Assembly (NCBI GenBank): GCA_965247015.1
Contig: CBDFGG010000004.1
Coordinates: 1,054,001-1,118,000 of the forward strand
Length of the DNA stretch: 64,000 nucleotides
Reading direction: 5' to 3'
Origin: JAIXWP01 sp965247015
Lineage (GTDB): Bacteria > Bacteroidota > Bacteroidia > Flavobacteriales_D > Sanyastnellaceae
The notes beneath the pieces were generated by a model that saw only the letters and a program-made list of their open reading frames with translations, did not search any database and was not told the origin of the DNA. Made by a program: the position numbers and the translations under genes. How positions within the stretch are numbered: position 1 is the first letter of the stretch; the number at the start of each line of letters is the position of its first letter. Shown here one piece after another: positions 8,701 to 18,250 of the stretch.

Positions 8701-10597
8701 TGTTTGTTGCAACATAGACCATCCAGTTATTACCCGTGCTCATGAGACGGTTGTAATTTTTTACATTGAATTGCCATGTAGTGAAAACACCTTCAAGTGT
8801 ATTTTCTTCTGTATCGAATACTACGTGGCTATTACCAACAACGCCAGTAGTACTATGACGAAGGCTGTACGTTCCTGATGCTGGAGCAGTAGTGTTTGCA
8901 GTCCATGTTCCATTTCCAAAAGATGTCCAACCATTTGCATTGCCATCCTCAAAGTTGTCAGATACCAATGTTGCGTAGCCCATATCATCATCTGTCAAAG
9001 TGAGCACATGGTTGAATGGACTTGATAAGTATGCGCTTTGTCCACCGGTCAATCCTGTCAATGCAAAATTCAAAACCGCAACGTCATCACAGATCGCATT
9101 TGCGTCCACCGTGAATGTTGCGTTTTTCGTTCCAGATTCACCTGGCGCCCATGTAATTGTTTGAGGAGCGTAGCTCTGTAAACGGCCAGTATCGCCGCTA
9201 GATACAGAAACAGTCACACTAGTTGCAACTGATCCACTTGGATTGGAAAGTGATACTGGAATAGTAAATACTAAATCGGTTACAGAAGGCTCGGTTAATG
9301 CTTGTGATGGATTAACAAAGTTCACATAAGTATTTGGAGCAAGTGCTCTGAAAACGAAATTATCAAATTCTAAATCTTGGTTTGCGGTAGATGTATTGCG
9401 CGCCCAAACACCGAAGTATCCATTTGCAGCAGGAACGTGATTGTTGTCAACTACTACACCTTGCACAACTGTTGCAACATCTTCTACGCAACTTCTTGGA
9501 GTTGGTGTAGCTTGAGTTGCGATGGCGTCTACAGGAAGTGTAGAAGTACGAAGTGTCCACAAACCAGACTCACTGCGGGACACATGAATAGCAACACCAT
9601 AATCAGAAGCGCCATCATACACACTTGTAGATGAAGTAAGAATAGTTGTCACCACACCATTTGTAACACGATGCAACGTGAAAAAGTCTGCACCTGCATC
9701 GCCTAATTGAAGGTAATAACCATTGAGGCCAGGAGCAATTTCAAGATTGCTAGAGTTTGCATACAACCAAATTCTAACGCGATTATCTGCAGAAGCATTT
9801 GATCGGCGACCGATCCAGAAATACCAATTTTGTTGAGCTAACCATGAAGCAATTTGTGTGCTGATATAGCTGTTGCCAAGCACAGCAGGAGCATTCAAAC
9901 GAACCGTATGTGTTCTTGTAGTTTCTGTTCCGATCAAACCAGAAACATCGCTATTATTCACCACTTGGAAATTTGCAGTATTCCCTGTCCAAGTAGCATT
10001 AGCTGTGATATTACCGTCTGTGAAGCTATCGGTATTATCATACTCGAAGTACATTTTGTAATTGTTACCACTGTTGCTTGCAAACTTAGTATCGTCACAT
10101 ATGCCAAACTGACCGCCAAAGGCGTCAAAATAAACCTCTACGATGTACGTACCTGGCTCAGTAAGACCAGAAAGTAAATTTGAATTTACACCAACGTTAT
10201 TCCAAATCTGATCCCCAGGGAAGTTGGTACCCGTGCATGGATGATTGCAACCAAAACCTGTAGTTACTTGGATAAAACTTCCTGGTAAATCACATGATTT
10301 ATAAATTCTGTATGACATCGAGGTCGCACATACATTCGAATTACCATTGTTATTATTCTTGAATGTTTTGATTTCAGTTCCTTTCAGCGTGAATACTGAT
10401 GTAGAATTGAAACGACCTAAGAACGCATTGTCCATCACAGGATTTGCAATGTCGCTTGTAGTTCCGTCGTAACGATAGTAGACATCGCTTGCACCGAAAT
10501 TGGCCACAAAATATCCTTGCCAGATTCCCCAATCTGCTTTTGAAGAGATGGAAGCAAAAGACAAGAGTCCAAGCAACAAGAATTTAAACTTGCTCAT
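5750..10597 (-). CDS. Giant secreted T9SS type A protein (LamG-like/Calx-beta multidomain), paralogue of the 11536 gene
   Basis: A 1615-residue exported protein: signal peptide (about 1-21), an N-terminal region of ~160 residues absent from its paralogue, a LamG-like beta-sandwich (about 194-425), a Calx-beta-like segment (about 425-535, NPSGSVATSVTVSVSSGDTG), a second LamG-like module (about 545-745), and a repeat-like beta-helix stretch (SQSILGSATVTFNDLTIDN type). A long module ending in RMIIRVTPA and SprB-like segments rich in ITEPSE/CNASSNGEL follow. The last ~80 residues (VVFGQKAQAAKLVVTSMTGQ to the terminal IIK) form a T9SS type A sorting domain, so the protein should be secreted across the outer membrane. 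Its substrate is unknown; polysaccharide or surface adhesion is a guess. It shares domain order with the protein at 11536-15969 and is transcribed away from it. Confidence 0.88.
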   Translation of the reverse strand: MSKFKFLLLGLLSFASISSKADWGIWQGYFVANFGASDVYYRYDGTTSDIANPVMDNAFLGRFNSTSVFTLKGTEIKTFKNNNNGNSNVCATSMSYRIYKSCDLPGSFIQVTTGFGCNHPCTGTNFPGDQIWNNVGVNSNLLSGLTEPGTYIVEVYFDAFGGQFGICDDTKFASNSGNNYKMYFEYDNTDSFTDGNITANATWTGNTANFQVVNNSDVSGLIGTETTRTHTVRLNAPAVLGNSYISTQIASWLAQQNWYFWIGRRSNASADNRVRIWLYANSSNLEIAPGLNGYYLQLGDAGADFFTLHRVTNGVVTTILTSSTSVYDGASDYGVAIHVSRSESGLWTLRTSTLPVDAIATQATPTPRSCVEDVATVVQGVVVDNNHVPAANGYFGVWARNTSTANQDLEFDNFVFRALAPNTYVNFVNPSQALTEPSVTDLVFTIPVSLSNPSGSVATSVTVSVSSGDTGRLQSYAPQTITWAPGESGTKNATFTVDANAICDDVAVLNFALTGLTGGQSAYLSSPFNHVLTLTDDDMGYATLVSDNFEDGNANGWTSFGNGTWTANTTAPASGTYSLRHSTTGVVGNSHVVFDTEENTLEGVFTTWQFNVKNYNRLMSTGNNWMVYVATNNTDLFGSTVNGYAVGVDPATTPAADAITLFRVTNGVFTALVSAPWEIVSTSNEIGVLLTRNESGLWSLSLDQSGDFNDLVAVGTATDVTYDALNYFGARMVYSASNSDKFAIDDLTIVQKGCRSEFYSQAPGGNFSAAIWSPTPVGTAQTIQPSRFTRLVMQSGAPVNVDQAFDAGDIAINTGGSLTGNSNTITVFGNWVTDGTGVFNAGNSHVIFKGAVAQSILGSATVTFNDLTIDNDFGTVTSLGQVQTSGLVTLKEGTFQTLGNLRLLSTATKSSGIGPIQAGADIAGDVEIQRFVPAGPATYIYIGAPTVTNPGPHSIENAWDDDITTTGVTGSDFPPPYNFVNIYWYDETVAGSRNNGYTPMTNTSNLINPQRGYTIYQSAAAQTIDVKGTIQKGNVNVPLSYTVSPTPNSGDGWNLVTNMYPSEIDWVALEANSSDVNSYHYYDANLPGYRVYSANSQVGSGSRYIAHSQAFFVKASTGGQSLNYIESIKTNTNVAFERSEQESSFARIAISRNNEGDEAVLAFHADATHNFESNLDAEKWESPVATAPELALVSSDLYLLTIDVRPQPTESFEVPVYLDLPAAGDYVISFSELQNIPLGSCLSIEDTFTSEITPITEGLTLTVSTDAPYQGNRMIIRVTPAVVVSSQNAVCYNASNGVIAVDAPQGNWNWTIMDQFGNAVFTGNGSSAYDAVAAGDYTVVLSSTDAGCGSFESPVSITEPSETTFEWTSAIDECNASSNGELVLNMTNPGEYTYTLINLMGEEVTSGSGSAATLILEGLEADDYVLQISNLCVNQEIQFATWDDDAIIANLLVNETAVSFLEGTSTTINLTAEAYNAESVEWTVNGQPIASGHVTSFDITAAGEYVVVLTATRGACVATQTVTITASTFVGVEEQLASKVQVVNTLEGFNVVFGQKAQAAKLVVTSMTGQVIFVQENIGKSGEVVSVNTSAWASGAYNVSVIMENQESIHSTIIK

Positions 10598-10805
10598 AAA
10601 TAGAATTTGTTGGTTAAAAACATCCTTGGGTGGAGGCCCAAAGAGCCCGTGAAAATAAGCAATCCATTGTTAATCACCTAAGAACTATGTAAAGATTTCA
10701 TTAGGAAATCTGCACTCAAGGCCTAATTTTGGACACTCATACCCCGAAAAGCTCTAAAAATGGACTTTTCGTCGATATCATTTGTATTTTAGTCGAACAT
10801 AAACG

Positions 10806-10813
10806 TATCTTTG
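10806..10813 (+). promoter_or_regulatory. Promoter of ispD (TTTG-N21-TATCTTTG)
   Basis: A -33 element TTTG (10781-10784) is followed after 21 bases by TATCTTTG, an exact TAnnTTTG -7 box. The ATG follows ten bases later, so the 5' leader should be only a few bases long. It probably also drives the downstream secreted-protein gene, which starts 31 bp after ispD. Confidence 0.7.
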
Positions 10814-10823
10814 TCGAAGAAAA

Positions 10824-11504
10824 ATGACTGATCACCTAATTATAGTCGCAGGAGGAACCGGAAGCCGCATGGGCACCGATTTGCCGAAACAATTCTTAGA
10901 GATCAATCATAAGCCAATTTTGGTACATACCCTAGAGCGTTTTTATTCTTTCGACTCCAGTCTCAACATGATAGTAGTCCTCCACCCGGATTTTGTGGAC
11001 TACTGGATCGATCTAACACGCACCTTACAGTTGAACATTCCGCACCAAGTGGTAGCGGGAGGAAAAGAACGCTTTTTCTCTGTTCAAAATGGATTGAACG
11101 CAATCCAATCTGAAGAAGGTGTCGTGGGAATTCATGATGCTGTAAGACCCTTGGTTTCAAAAAGAACTTTTGAAACTTCTTACCATCAAGCGCGTATCAA
11201 TGGCACTGCGATACCTGTATTGCCCCTTAACGACAGCCTCAGAACTGTTGAAGATGGACAAAACAAAATCGCAGACCGCAGCAAATTTCGGCTGGTGCAA
11301 ACGCCCCAGTGTTTTGAAATTTCTCTGCTCCGAAAGGCTTTTCAACAAGCCTACCACCCTATGTTCACCGACGACGCATCTGTTGTCGAGGCCCTGGGTG
11401 TCCACTTGAATCTAGTGGAGGGGAATCGAGAAAACATCAAAATCACAACGCCGGAAGACCTGCAAATGGCTCAGGCCTATTTTACATTGACACAAGAAAT
11501 TTAA
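10824..11504 (+). CDS. ispD: 2-C-methyl-D-erythritol 4-phosphate cytidylyltransferase
   Basis: Transfers CMP from CTP to methylerythritol phosphate, the third step of the MEP isoprenoid pathway. The CTP-binding glycine-rich loop VAGGTGSRMGTDLPKQF is at the N-terminus. The motifs VGIHDAVRPLVS (substrate/Mg binding) and RSKFRLVQTPQCF (the QTPQ signature) are intact. TDDASVVEALGVHLNLVEGNRENIKIT at the C-terminus is typical. The length of 226 residues is normal. The gene is wedged between two giant paralogous secreted-protein genes, divergent from one and 31 bp upstream of the other, with no functional link visible. Confidence 0.96.
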   Translation: MTDHLIIVAGGTGSRMGTDLPKQFLEINHKPILVHTLERFYSFDSSLNMIVVLHPDFVDYWIDLTRTLQLNIPHQVVAGGKERFFSVQNGLNAIQSEEGVVGIHDAVRPLVSKRTFETSYHQARINGTAIPVLPLNDSLRTVEDGQNKIADRSKFRLVQTPQCFEISLLRKAFQQAYHPMFTDDASVVEALGVHLNLVEGNRENIKITTPEDLQMAQAYFTLTQEI

Positions 11505-11535
11505 GATCGTTATACACGAGACTATTTTATAAAAG

Positions 11536-14500
11536 ATGAAACACAAAGCGTTAATGCTACTGGCAACTGTTATGTTGTCACTGCACCTCTCGGCTCACAT
11601 TGATCCTGCTAGCATCTCCGCTACAGCAGCATTAATGCCTCCTCCAGCGACTTGCACAAGTTTGTTGTTTGACTCATTTACTGATGGTAACATCACTGGC
11701 ACACCAAGTTGGGGTGGTGATACGAACCGTTGGACAACACAGACCGATAATACCGGTGGGGCAGCGGCAGCTGGTTCAGAAAGAATCCTCCGACTCAATG
11801 CCGGCAATAATAATGGTCCTTTCTATCTATCCACTGAAATTTCTGAGTGGAATTCCAATCAAGAATGGGGATTTTGGTATGGCCGTCGAGTGTCGACGAG
11901 TGCTGCAAGCACAGTTGCAATATGGCTTTACGCAAATGAAACCAATCTTGAATCGAACACGGTAGACGGATATCGCCTTTTGATAGGTTCAGGTGGAACA
12001 CAAGAAATCTCTTTCCAACGTGTAGAAAATAACGTAGGTACCACGCTTTTCTCTTCATCTACCGGCGCAACAGGTTCAACCCCTGGCACCTTAACAAATT
12101 ATGCTTACACCATTCGTGTAACACGTGATGAAACAGGTTTGTGGACTTTATATACTTCAACACTTCCTCAAACCAATGGTGGAGGCTTGAATGCCACTGC
12201 AAACCCAATCACATCAAGCACAGTAAACCAAGGAAGTGTAACTGACACCAACTTCATCCCAAGTGGGACTGGAGGTTTTGGTTTTGTCGTTACTCAAGCT
12301 TCTAGCGGTACTACCAATATTCAGAGATCAACAGAATTTGACCAAATCTATTTTACGCCCTGCCAACCTAACACCACAGTGCAATTTGGATCTGCAACTT
12401 CTACTGCAACAGAAGGAACAACCACAACTGTTCAAATTCCAGTTTCGATCTCTGAACCTCATCCTTCACAAGCGACTACAGTTCAAGTAGCGCTTACTGC
12501 TGGATCCGCTTCTGGAGTAGGCAACTACACCACCCAAACAATTACATTCCCTGCTGGAAGCTCTACTACACAAAACGTTACTGTTACCATCAGTGATGAT
12601 CAGTTCTGTGCTGGAGCGCTTGGTGCATATACTTTCTCACTACAAAACCCATCGGGTGGTTTCGCAGCAATACTTGGTACTCAAGTTACACATACTATCA
12701 GTGTAGCTGATAACGAATACAATGCTGCAGACATCGAAGGAGATGACTTCGAAGATGGCGATGCTTCAGATTGGTACACGAATGTCGCGGGCTCTTTTGG
12801 AGCTTTAGCTACAAATCCTATCAACGGATCTTTTTCTCTTCGTCACGTCGATCAAGGTCAGACTACTGGTGGATCAACATCATTCTCAAAATTCATGAAT
12901 GGTGCTACACTGCAAGGTTCTGAAACAACTTGGAGATTCAACTTGAAATACTTCAATCGTGAACCAACCACCTCTGATTATTTCATTGTGTGTTTGACTA
13001 ACGATGAACAAAATATTGCGGCAAATACCATTGATGGCTATGCAGTAGGTATACGTCCAACAGGATTGAATAATATTGATTTGGTGTACCTATGGCGCAC
13101 GGAAGATGATATTCTTTATCCAATCATTACTTCCACACTTGACTGGGGTACTGCTCAAGATGTAGTAGGTTTCGAAATCGTTCGTGATGCTAATGGGAAT
13201 TGGGAATTGAAGATGGATATTGACGGCAACTTTGACAATCTAACTTCTTACGGAACAGCAACGGACACCTTCTGGAATCACTTGGATTACTTTGGTACAT
13301 TCCTCGTGTACAACACTACCACAAAAGGTAATTTCAGCATGGATGATATTTCTATCACCCAACAAAGCTGTGTGAATACCTTCTACTCTCAACTCACTGG
13401 TAACAGTGGTGATGCAGTATGGTCTCCCGCTACAGTGGGAACACCTGCTGATGTTACACCAGGCCCATTCACTTCATTCGTTGTTCAAAATGGCCATACC
13501 GTTACATTAAACGAGAATGTTCTTGCACGCAACTTCACCATTGAAACTGGTGGAACACTTATCGGTGGTGCACAAACGCTCAACTTGAAAGGTAACTTTA
13601 CCAAACACGGAACTTTCACCCAAAATACTTCAACTGTAAGATTTACAGGGGATGCTGGTGCGCAGCAAATTTTAGGCACAGGCACTGCGAGTTTCTATAA
13701 TTTAGAACTCAACAACACCAATGGATTGTCAAGTACAATCCCAGTAAACTTGTTCGGACAATTGCGTCCACAAGCTGGTACTTTCACTACCAATAATCAA
13801 TTGACATTAGTATCCAATATTAATGGAACTGGATCGATTGGAACAATCGCTACAGGTGCTGATGTGACAGGACAAATTACACTACAACGATTTATCCCAA
13901 CAGCTCCACAGTACTATGTATATCTATCGAATCCTCTGTTGAATCAAACTCTTCAACATTGGAATGACGATATGGTAACAACAGGATTCCCTGGGTCTGA
14001 CTATCCTTCATATAGCTTCAACAATATCTATTGGTATGATGAAGCTCTTGCAGGACAAAGAAATATCGGATGGACTGGCGCAACGAATGTGACCAATGCT
14101 TTGAATCCACAACGTGGGTACATCGTGTACATGAATGCTCCTGCTTCTACAGTTACTGCATCAGGTGATTTCCAAAAAGGAAATGTGTCTGTGCCGCTTA
14201 GCTACAATGATCTAGAGCCAGGCACTGGATACACAAATCCTGATGGATGGAATCTAATTGCAAACGTATATCCAGCAACAATTGACTGGGTAGCTCTAAA
14301 AAATCAATCGAATACTTGGGCGTCTGGAAACGGCACTTACTATGTATATGATGCTGCTGGATCAAACTACCGCAGCTACAATGCAAACATTACAGGTGGA
14401 ACAGCGAACCGCTACATCGCTAGCTGTCAAGCATTCTTCGTGCAAGCTACAGGTTCTGGACAAACAATAGATTTCAGAGAATCTATCAAAAGCACGGATG

Positions 14501-15969
14501 CAGCTCCTTTCCAAAGAAGCATTGAAGAATCATCACTCGTTCGTTTCAATTTCACAAGAGGTACAATGGATGATGAAATTCTTATCGCTTTGAAAGATGA
14601 TGCAACGTTTGCATTCGATGAAATGTACGACGCTATTAAATGGGACAGCCCAGTAGCAACCGCTCCAGAACTTGCAATCCTTGGCTCTGACAGCGCGAAG
14701 CTTTCTATCAATACTATTCCAATGTTTGAAGAAGGTGTGGAAATGCACTTGTGGGCGGATATGCCAGCTGCAGGCACTTACAATTTAACATTGACACAGT
14801 TACAAAATCTTCCACTTGGTGTATGCATCACTGTAGAGGATATTGTAAATAATACAATAACTCCAGTAGCATTGAACGAGCCTATCGTAATCACTACTAC
14901 CGCAGCTTATACAGGATATCGCTTCATCATTCGAATGAGCGCTCCACTAATCGTTACGCCAAACAACACTTCTTGTTTTGATGTAAACGACGGTTCTATC
15001 CTTGTGAATACAAACGACGAATCATGGTCAATCTTTGCAACAGACGAATTAGGAAATACTTCTGTAGCAAGCGATGGCTTGATGTCTGGCTTGAGTGCTG
15101 GCGTTTACAATATCACATTAGAAAACGTAAATGCTCTTTGCGGCGGAACAAGCACTACCGTTGAAATTACTGAACCTGAAGCAGTGCTTTCAGAGTTAGT
15201 TCCAACTGTTGACTATTGCAACAGCGGTGTATCTGGTCGTTTGGAAATGATCCTCGATAACACAGATCATTTCAACTATACCATCACCAATGCGGAAGGA
15301 ACTGTAGTTGCAAATGGCGATGTTCAAGACAGCTACAAGATTGTTCCAGACTTATCTTATGGAGCATATTCAGTGATGATCTCTTCAGATTGTTACAACG
15401 AAACAATGAACGTTGATTTGAGCGATCCAAATGCAGTAGCACTTGATATCGTAATGAACACACCACTTCAATCCATTGGTATTGGAGAAACAGTAACTAT
15501 CTCGGCAAACGCGCTTTCAGAAAGCGAAGTAAGCTATGAGTGGTTGGTGAATGGCTTTGATGGTGGCGATAACAACTACTTGAGCTTCGCAGTAAACACG
15601 GCTGGAGTGTACAATATTCAGTGTGTTGCTTCCAACGAATTCTGTAGCGCCACTTCTTTCTCTCAAGCAATTGTTGAAGAAGAAGAAATCGATGAAGAAG
15701 TTACAGGTGTGGATGAAAATCCAAATGGTGTTGCCGCTATCATTACTCGCATGGGTAACTCTGTGGTAGTAACATTCGAAAACGCAAGTACATCAAAAGC
15801 TAAAATATCCATCTACAACTCATCTGGATCACTTGTAGTGCAAGTGAGCGGATTTGCAGATAAAGGTCAGGTGCGCACTTTAGACATTACCGGTCTCGCA
15901 TCAGGAATCTACGCTGTGAATGTTGAACAAGACAACAAACGTCTGGCTCAACAACAAATAGTGAAGTAG
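11536..15969 (+). CDS. Giant secreted T9SS type A protein (LamG-like/Calx-beta multidomain), paralogue of the 5750 gene
   Basis: A 1477-residue exported protein: signal peptide (about 1-21), first LamG-like module (about 42-280, DSFTDGNITGTPSWGGDTNRW), Calx-beta-like segment (about 285-395, EGTTTTVQIPVSISEPHPS), second LamG-like module (about 400-620, DDFEDGDASDWY), a beta-repeat stretch, and the module shared with its paralogue (QRFIPTAPQYYVYLSNP, NPQRGYIVYM, RESIKST, PVATAPELAIL). A SprB-like region follows. The last ~85 residues (SKAKISIYNSSGSLVVQ to QQQIVK) form a type A sorting domain. It is probably cotranscribed with ispD and ends in a strong hairpin. Function unknown; the architecture fits a surface or matrix protein. 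Confidence 0.88.
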   Translation: MKHKALMLLATVMLSLHLSAHIDPASISATAALMPPPATCTSLLFDSFTDGNITGTPSWGGDTNRWTTQTDNTGGAAAAGSERILRLNAGNNNGPFYLSTEISEWNSNQEWGFWYGRRVSTSAASTVAIWLYANETNLESNTVDGYRLLIGSGGTQEISFQRVENNVGTTLFSSSTGATGSTPGTLTNYAYTIRVTRDETGLWTLYTSTLPQTNGGGLNATANPITSSTVNQGSVTDTNFIPSGTGGFGFVVTQASSGTTNIQRSTEFDQIYFTPCQPNTTVQFGSATSTATEGTTTTVQIPVSISEPHPSQATTVQVALTAGSASGVGNYTTQTITFPAGSSTTQNVTVTISDDQFCAGALGAYTFSLQNPSGGFAAILGTQVTHTISVADNEYNAADIEGDDFEDGDASDWYTNVAGSFGALATNPINGSFSLRHVDQGQTTGGSTSFSKFMNGATLQGSETTWRFNLKYFNREPTTSDYFIVCLTNDEQNIAANTIDGYAVGIRPTGLNNIDLVYLWRTEDDILYPIITSTLDWGTAQDVVGFEIVRDANGNWELKMDIDGNFDNLTSYGTATDTFWNHLDYFGTFLVYNTTTKGNFSMDDISITQQSCVNTFYSQLTGNSGDAVWSPATVGTPADVTPGPFTSFVVQNGHTVTLNENVLARNFTIETGGTLIGGAQTLNLKGNFTKHGTFTQNTSTVRFTGDAGAQQILGTGTASFYNLELNNTNGLSSTIPVNLFGQLRPQAGTFTTNNQLTLVSNINGTGSIGTIATGADVTGQITLQRFIPTAPQYYVYLSNPLLNQTLQHWNDDMVTTGFPGSDYPSYSFNNIYWYDEALAGQRNIGWTGATNVTNALNPQRGYIVYMNAPASTVTASGDFQKGNVSVPLSYNDLEPGTGYTNPDGWNLIANVYPATIDWVALKNQSNTWASGNGTYYVYDAAGSNYRSYNANITGGTANRYIASCQAFFVQATGSGQTIDFRESIKSTDAAPFQRSIEESSLVRFNFTRGTMDDEILIALKDDATFAFDEMYDAIKWDSPVATAPELAILGSDSAKLSINTIPMFEEGVEMHLWADMPAAGTYNLTLTQLQNLPLGVCITVEDIVNNTITPVALNEPIVITTTAAYTGYRFIIRMSAPLIVTPNNTSCFDVNDGSILVNTNDESWSIFATDELGNTSVASDGLMSGLSAGVYNITLENVNALCGGTSTTVEITEPEAVLSELVPTVDYCNSGVSGRLEMILDNTDHFNYTITNAEGTVVANGDVQDSYKIVPDLSYGAYSVMISSDCYNETMNVDLSDPNAVALDIVMNTPLQSIGIGETVTISANALSESEVSYEWLVNGFDGGDNNYLSFAVNTAGVYNIQCVASNEFCSATSFSQAIVEEEEIDEEVTGVDENPNGVAAIITRMGNSVVVTFENASTSKAKISIYNSSGSLVVQVSGFADKGQVRTLDITGLASGIYAVNVEQDNKRLAQQQIVK

Positions 15970-15985
15970 TTTTTTTTTCTTGGGT

Positions 15986-16036
15986 AAAAAAAGAAAACGC
16001 CTTCTCCGATTCTTCGGAGGGGCGTTTCTTTTTTTG
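15986..16036 (+). terminator. Rho-independent terminator after the 1477-residue gene
   Basis: A long hairpin pairs AAAAAAGAAA(A)CGCC near 15986-16001 and CTCCGA near 16004-16009 with TCGGAG and GGCGTTTCTTTTTT at 16014-16036, with small bulges. It ends in a T-run on the plus strand. The upstream extension of the next ORF reads straight through it, which argues that extension is not translated. Confidence 0.85.
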
Positions 16037-16066
16037 TGTCTATATTTCGACAAATTTCAAATAACT

Positions 16067-18250
16067 ATGAAGCACTATATCTATGGCGGTTTAATGGCAG
16101 TTGGCCTCATTTTAGGCCCCAGTTTATCTAGTGTGTCACAAACTTCTACCAATCAAAAATCTATGTCACAAGCACCCGATGCTAAACAGATTCCATATCC
16201 TATAGTTGCGCACAACGATGAGCGTATTGACAACTACTACTGGATGAGACTTTCAGATGAGCAAAAAAATGCTCCTGAAGATCAACGCGACGAGCAAACA
16301 AAAGATGTTCTCAATTATCTCAATGCTGAAAATGCTTACACGAAAGAAAAACTTTCGCATACCGAAGCGTTTCAAGCGAAGCTTTTTGAGGAAATGAAAG
16401 GTAGAATCAAAGAGACAGATCAATCTGTCCCTGTAAAAGAAAATGGATATTGGTACTACACTCGCTTTGAAGCTGGTCAAGATTATGCTTTCAATTGTAG
16501 AAAAAAAGAAAGTCTCGAAACAGGCAAGGAAGAGGTGTTGATCAATGGTCCTGAACTAGCAAAAGGAAAGGATTATTGGGCGCTTGCATCATTCGATATT
16601 AGTGATGATAATAAAATTATTTGCTACGGTACTGATATCGTAAGCCGCAGAATCTACACCATCGAATTCCGCAACTTGGAAACCAATGAAATGTTGAAAG
16701 ACAAACTCGAAGGCACCACTGGAAGCGCTACATGGGCGGCAGATAACAAAACAGTTTTCTACACTAAAAAAGATCCAAACACACTTCGCGAATTTCAAAT
16801 TTGGCGTCACGTAATTGGCACTGATCAATCAGCCGACGTTCTTGTTTTCGAAGAAAAAGATGAAGAGTTTTCTTGCTTTGTTTACAAAACAAAAAGCAAA
16901 AAATATATTGTCATTGGCAGTTCACAAACGGTTTCAAACGAATACCGTGTTGTTGAAGCAGCGAATCCAACAGGAGAATTTAGAGTTATTCAACCAAGAG
17001 AAAGAAATCTTGAGTATGGTATCGATCACTATGGTGATTTTTTCTATATCGCTACAAACTTGGATGCGAAGAATTTCCGATTGATGAAGACTCCTGTCGA
17101 TAAGACAACGAAAGAAAACTGGATCGAAGTAATTGCACATCGCGCAGATGTACTTTTGGAAGGCATTAGCATTTTCAAAAACTATTTAGTAGTTGACGAA
17201 CGCAAAGCTGGTCTCACTCAATTGCATATTATTCGTTGGGATGGAAAGGGTGATTATTACATGGACTTCCCAGATCCTGCATACTCTGCGGGCATTGGAG
17301 CAAATCCAGAATTTGACACAGAAATCCTTCGCTTCGGTTATACATCGCTTACCACTCCAAGCAGCACGTTTGATTTTAATATGGCTACAAAGGAGCGCAA
17401 ACTTCTCAAGCAAGTAGAAGTAGTAGGTGGATATGACATCAACAATTACCAAAGTGAGCGCGTATTTGTGACAGCAAAAGATGGCACCAAAGTGCCGGTT
17501 AGCTTGGTGTACAAGAAAGGCTTCAAAAAAGATGGTAGTGCTCCGTTATTGCTCTATGCTTACGGAAGCTATGGCTACTCGATTGACGCAACATTTAGCT
17601 CCTCACGTCTGTCACTTCTTGATAGAGGTTTTGTATTCGCTATTGCTCACATTCGTGGCGGTCAAGAAATGGGACGCCAATGGTATGAAGATGGAAAATT
17701 ATTGAAGAAGAAAAACACTTTTACTGACTTCATCGATTGTGGAGAATTCTTGGTAAGAGAAAAATACACTTCGAATAATAAACTCTTCGCAATGGGCGGC
17801 AGCGCTGGTGGTTTGCTCATGGGTGCAATTACAAATATGGCTCCTCACATGTGGAAAGGAATCATTTCTGCAGTGCCGTTTGTAGACGTTGTTACCACGA
17901 TGCTTGATGAGACTATTCCTCTGACCACTTTCGAGTTTGATGAATGGGGAAATCCAAAAAATGCAGAGTACTACAACTACATGAAATCATACTCTCCGTA
18001 TGATAATATTGAAGAGAAAAACTATCCAAACATTCTAGTGACTACTGGATATTGGGATAGTCAAGTTCAATACTGGGAGCCTGCAAAATACATGGCTAAA
18101 ATGCGTGATATGAAAACCGACAACAATCTATTGTTGATGTGGTGCAATATGGACGCAGGCCACGGCGGAAAAAGCGGACGTTACGAATACTTAAAAGAAG
18201 TGGCGATGGAATACGCCTTCATGCTAGATCTCGCTGGCATCAAGGAATAA
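16067..18250 (+). CDS. S9 family prolyl oligopeptidase (oligopeptidase B-like)
   Basis: Serine peptidase of family S9A that cleaves short peptides inside a beta-propeller-gated cavity. The protein (727 residues from ATG 16067) has a hydrophobic N-terminus (YIYGGLMAVGLILGPSLSSVS) suggesting export, then the S9 N-terminal segment (YPIVAHNDERIDNYYWMRL), a propeller region, and the alpha/beta hydrolase domain. The catalytic triad is visible: Ser579 in GGSAGG, Asp664 in TTGYWDSQV and His699 in DAGHGGKSGR. The motif GSYGYSIDATFSSSRLSLLD is typical of oligopeptidase B relatives. The longer frame starting at 15980 passes through the upstream terminator and was rejected. A near-match -7 box, TATATTTC, lies at 16041-16048. 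The 3' end overlaps the convergent HAD gene by 11 bp. Confidence 0.93.
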   Translation: MKHYIYGGLMAVGLILGPSLSSVSQTSTNQKSMSQAPDAKQIPYPIVAHNDERIDNYYWMRLSDEQKNAPEDQRDEQTKDVLNYLNAENAYTKEKLSHTEAFQAKLFEEMKGRIKETDQSVPVKENGYWYYTRFEAGQDYAFNCRKKESLETGKEEVLINGPELAKGKDYWALASFDISDDNKIICYGTDIVSRRIYTIEFRNLETNEMLKDKLEGTTGSATWAADNKTVFYTKKDPNTLREFQIWRHVIGTDQSADVLVFEEKDEEFSCFVYKTKSKKYIVIGSSQTVSNEYRVVEAANPTGEFRVIQPRERNLEYGIDHYGDFFYIATNLDAKNFRLMKTPVDKTTKENWIEVIAHRADVLLEGISIFKNYLVVDERKAGLTQLHIIRWDGKGDYYMDFPDPAYSAGIGANPEFDTEILRFGYTSLTTPSSTFDFNMATKERKLLKQVEVVGGYDINNYQSERVFVTAKDGTKVPVSLVYKKGFKKDGSAPLLLYAYGSYGYSIDATFSSSRLSLLDRGFVFAIAHIRGGQEMGRQWYEDGKLLKKKNTFTDFIDCGEFLVREKYTSNNKLFAMGGSAGGLLMGAITNMAPHMWKGIISAVPFVDVVTTMLDETIPLTTFEFDEWGNPKNAEYYNYMKSYSPYDNIEEKNYPNILVTTGYWDSQVQYWEPAKYMAKMRDMKTDNNLLLMWCNMDAGHGGKSGRYEYLKEVAMEYAFMLDLAGIKE

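Noticed and set aside
15980..16066. N-terminal extension of the S9 peptidase frame (MGKKRKRLLRFFGG)
   Set aside because: It runs through a strong terminator hairpin and precedes a normal signal-like start at ATG 16067.
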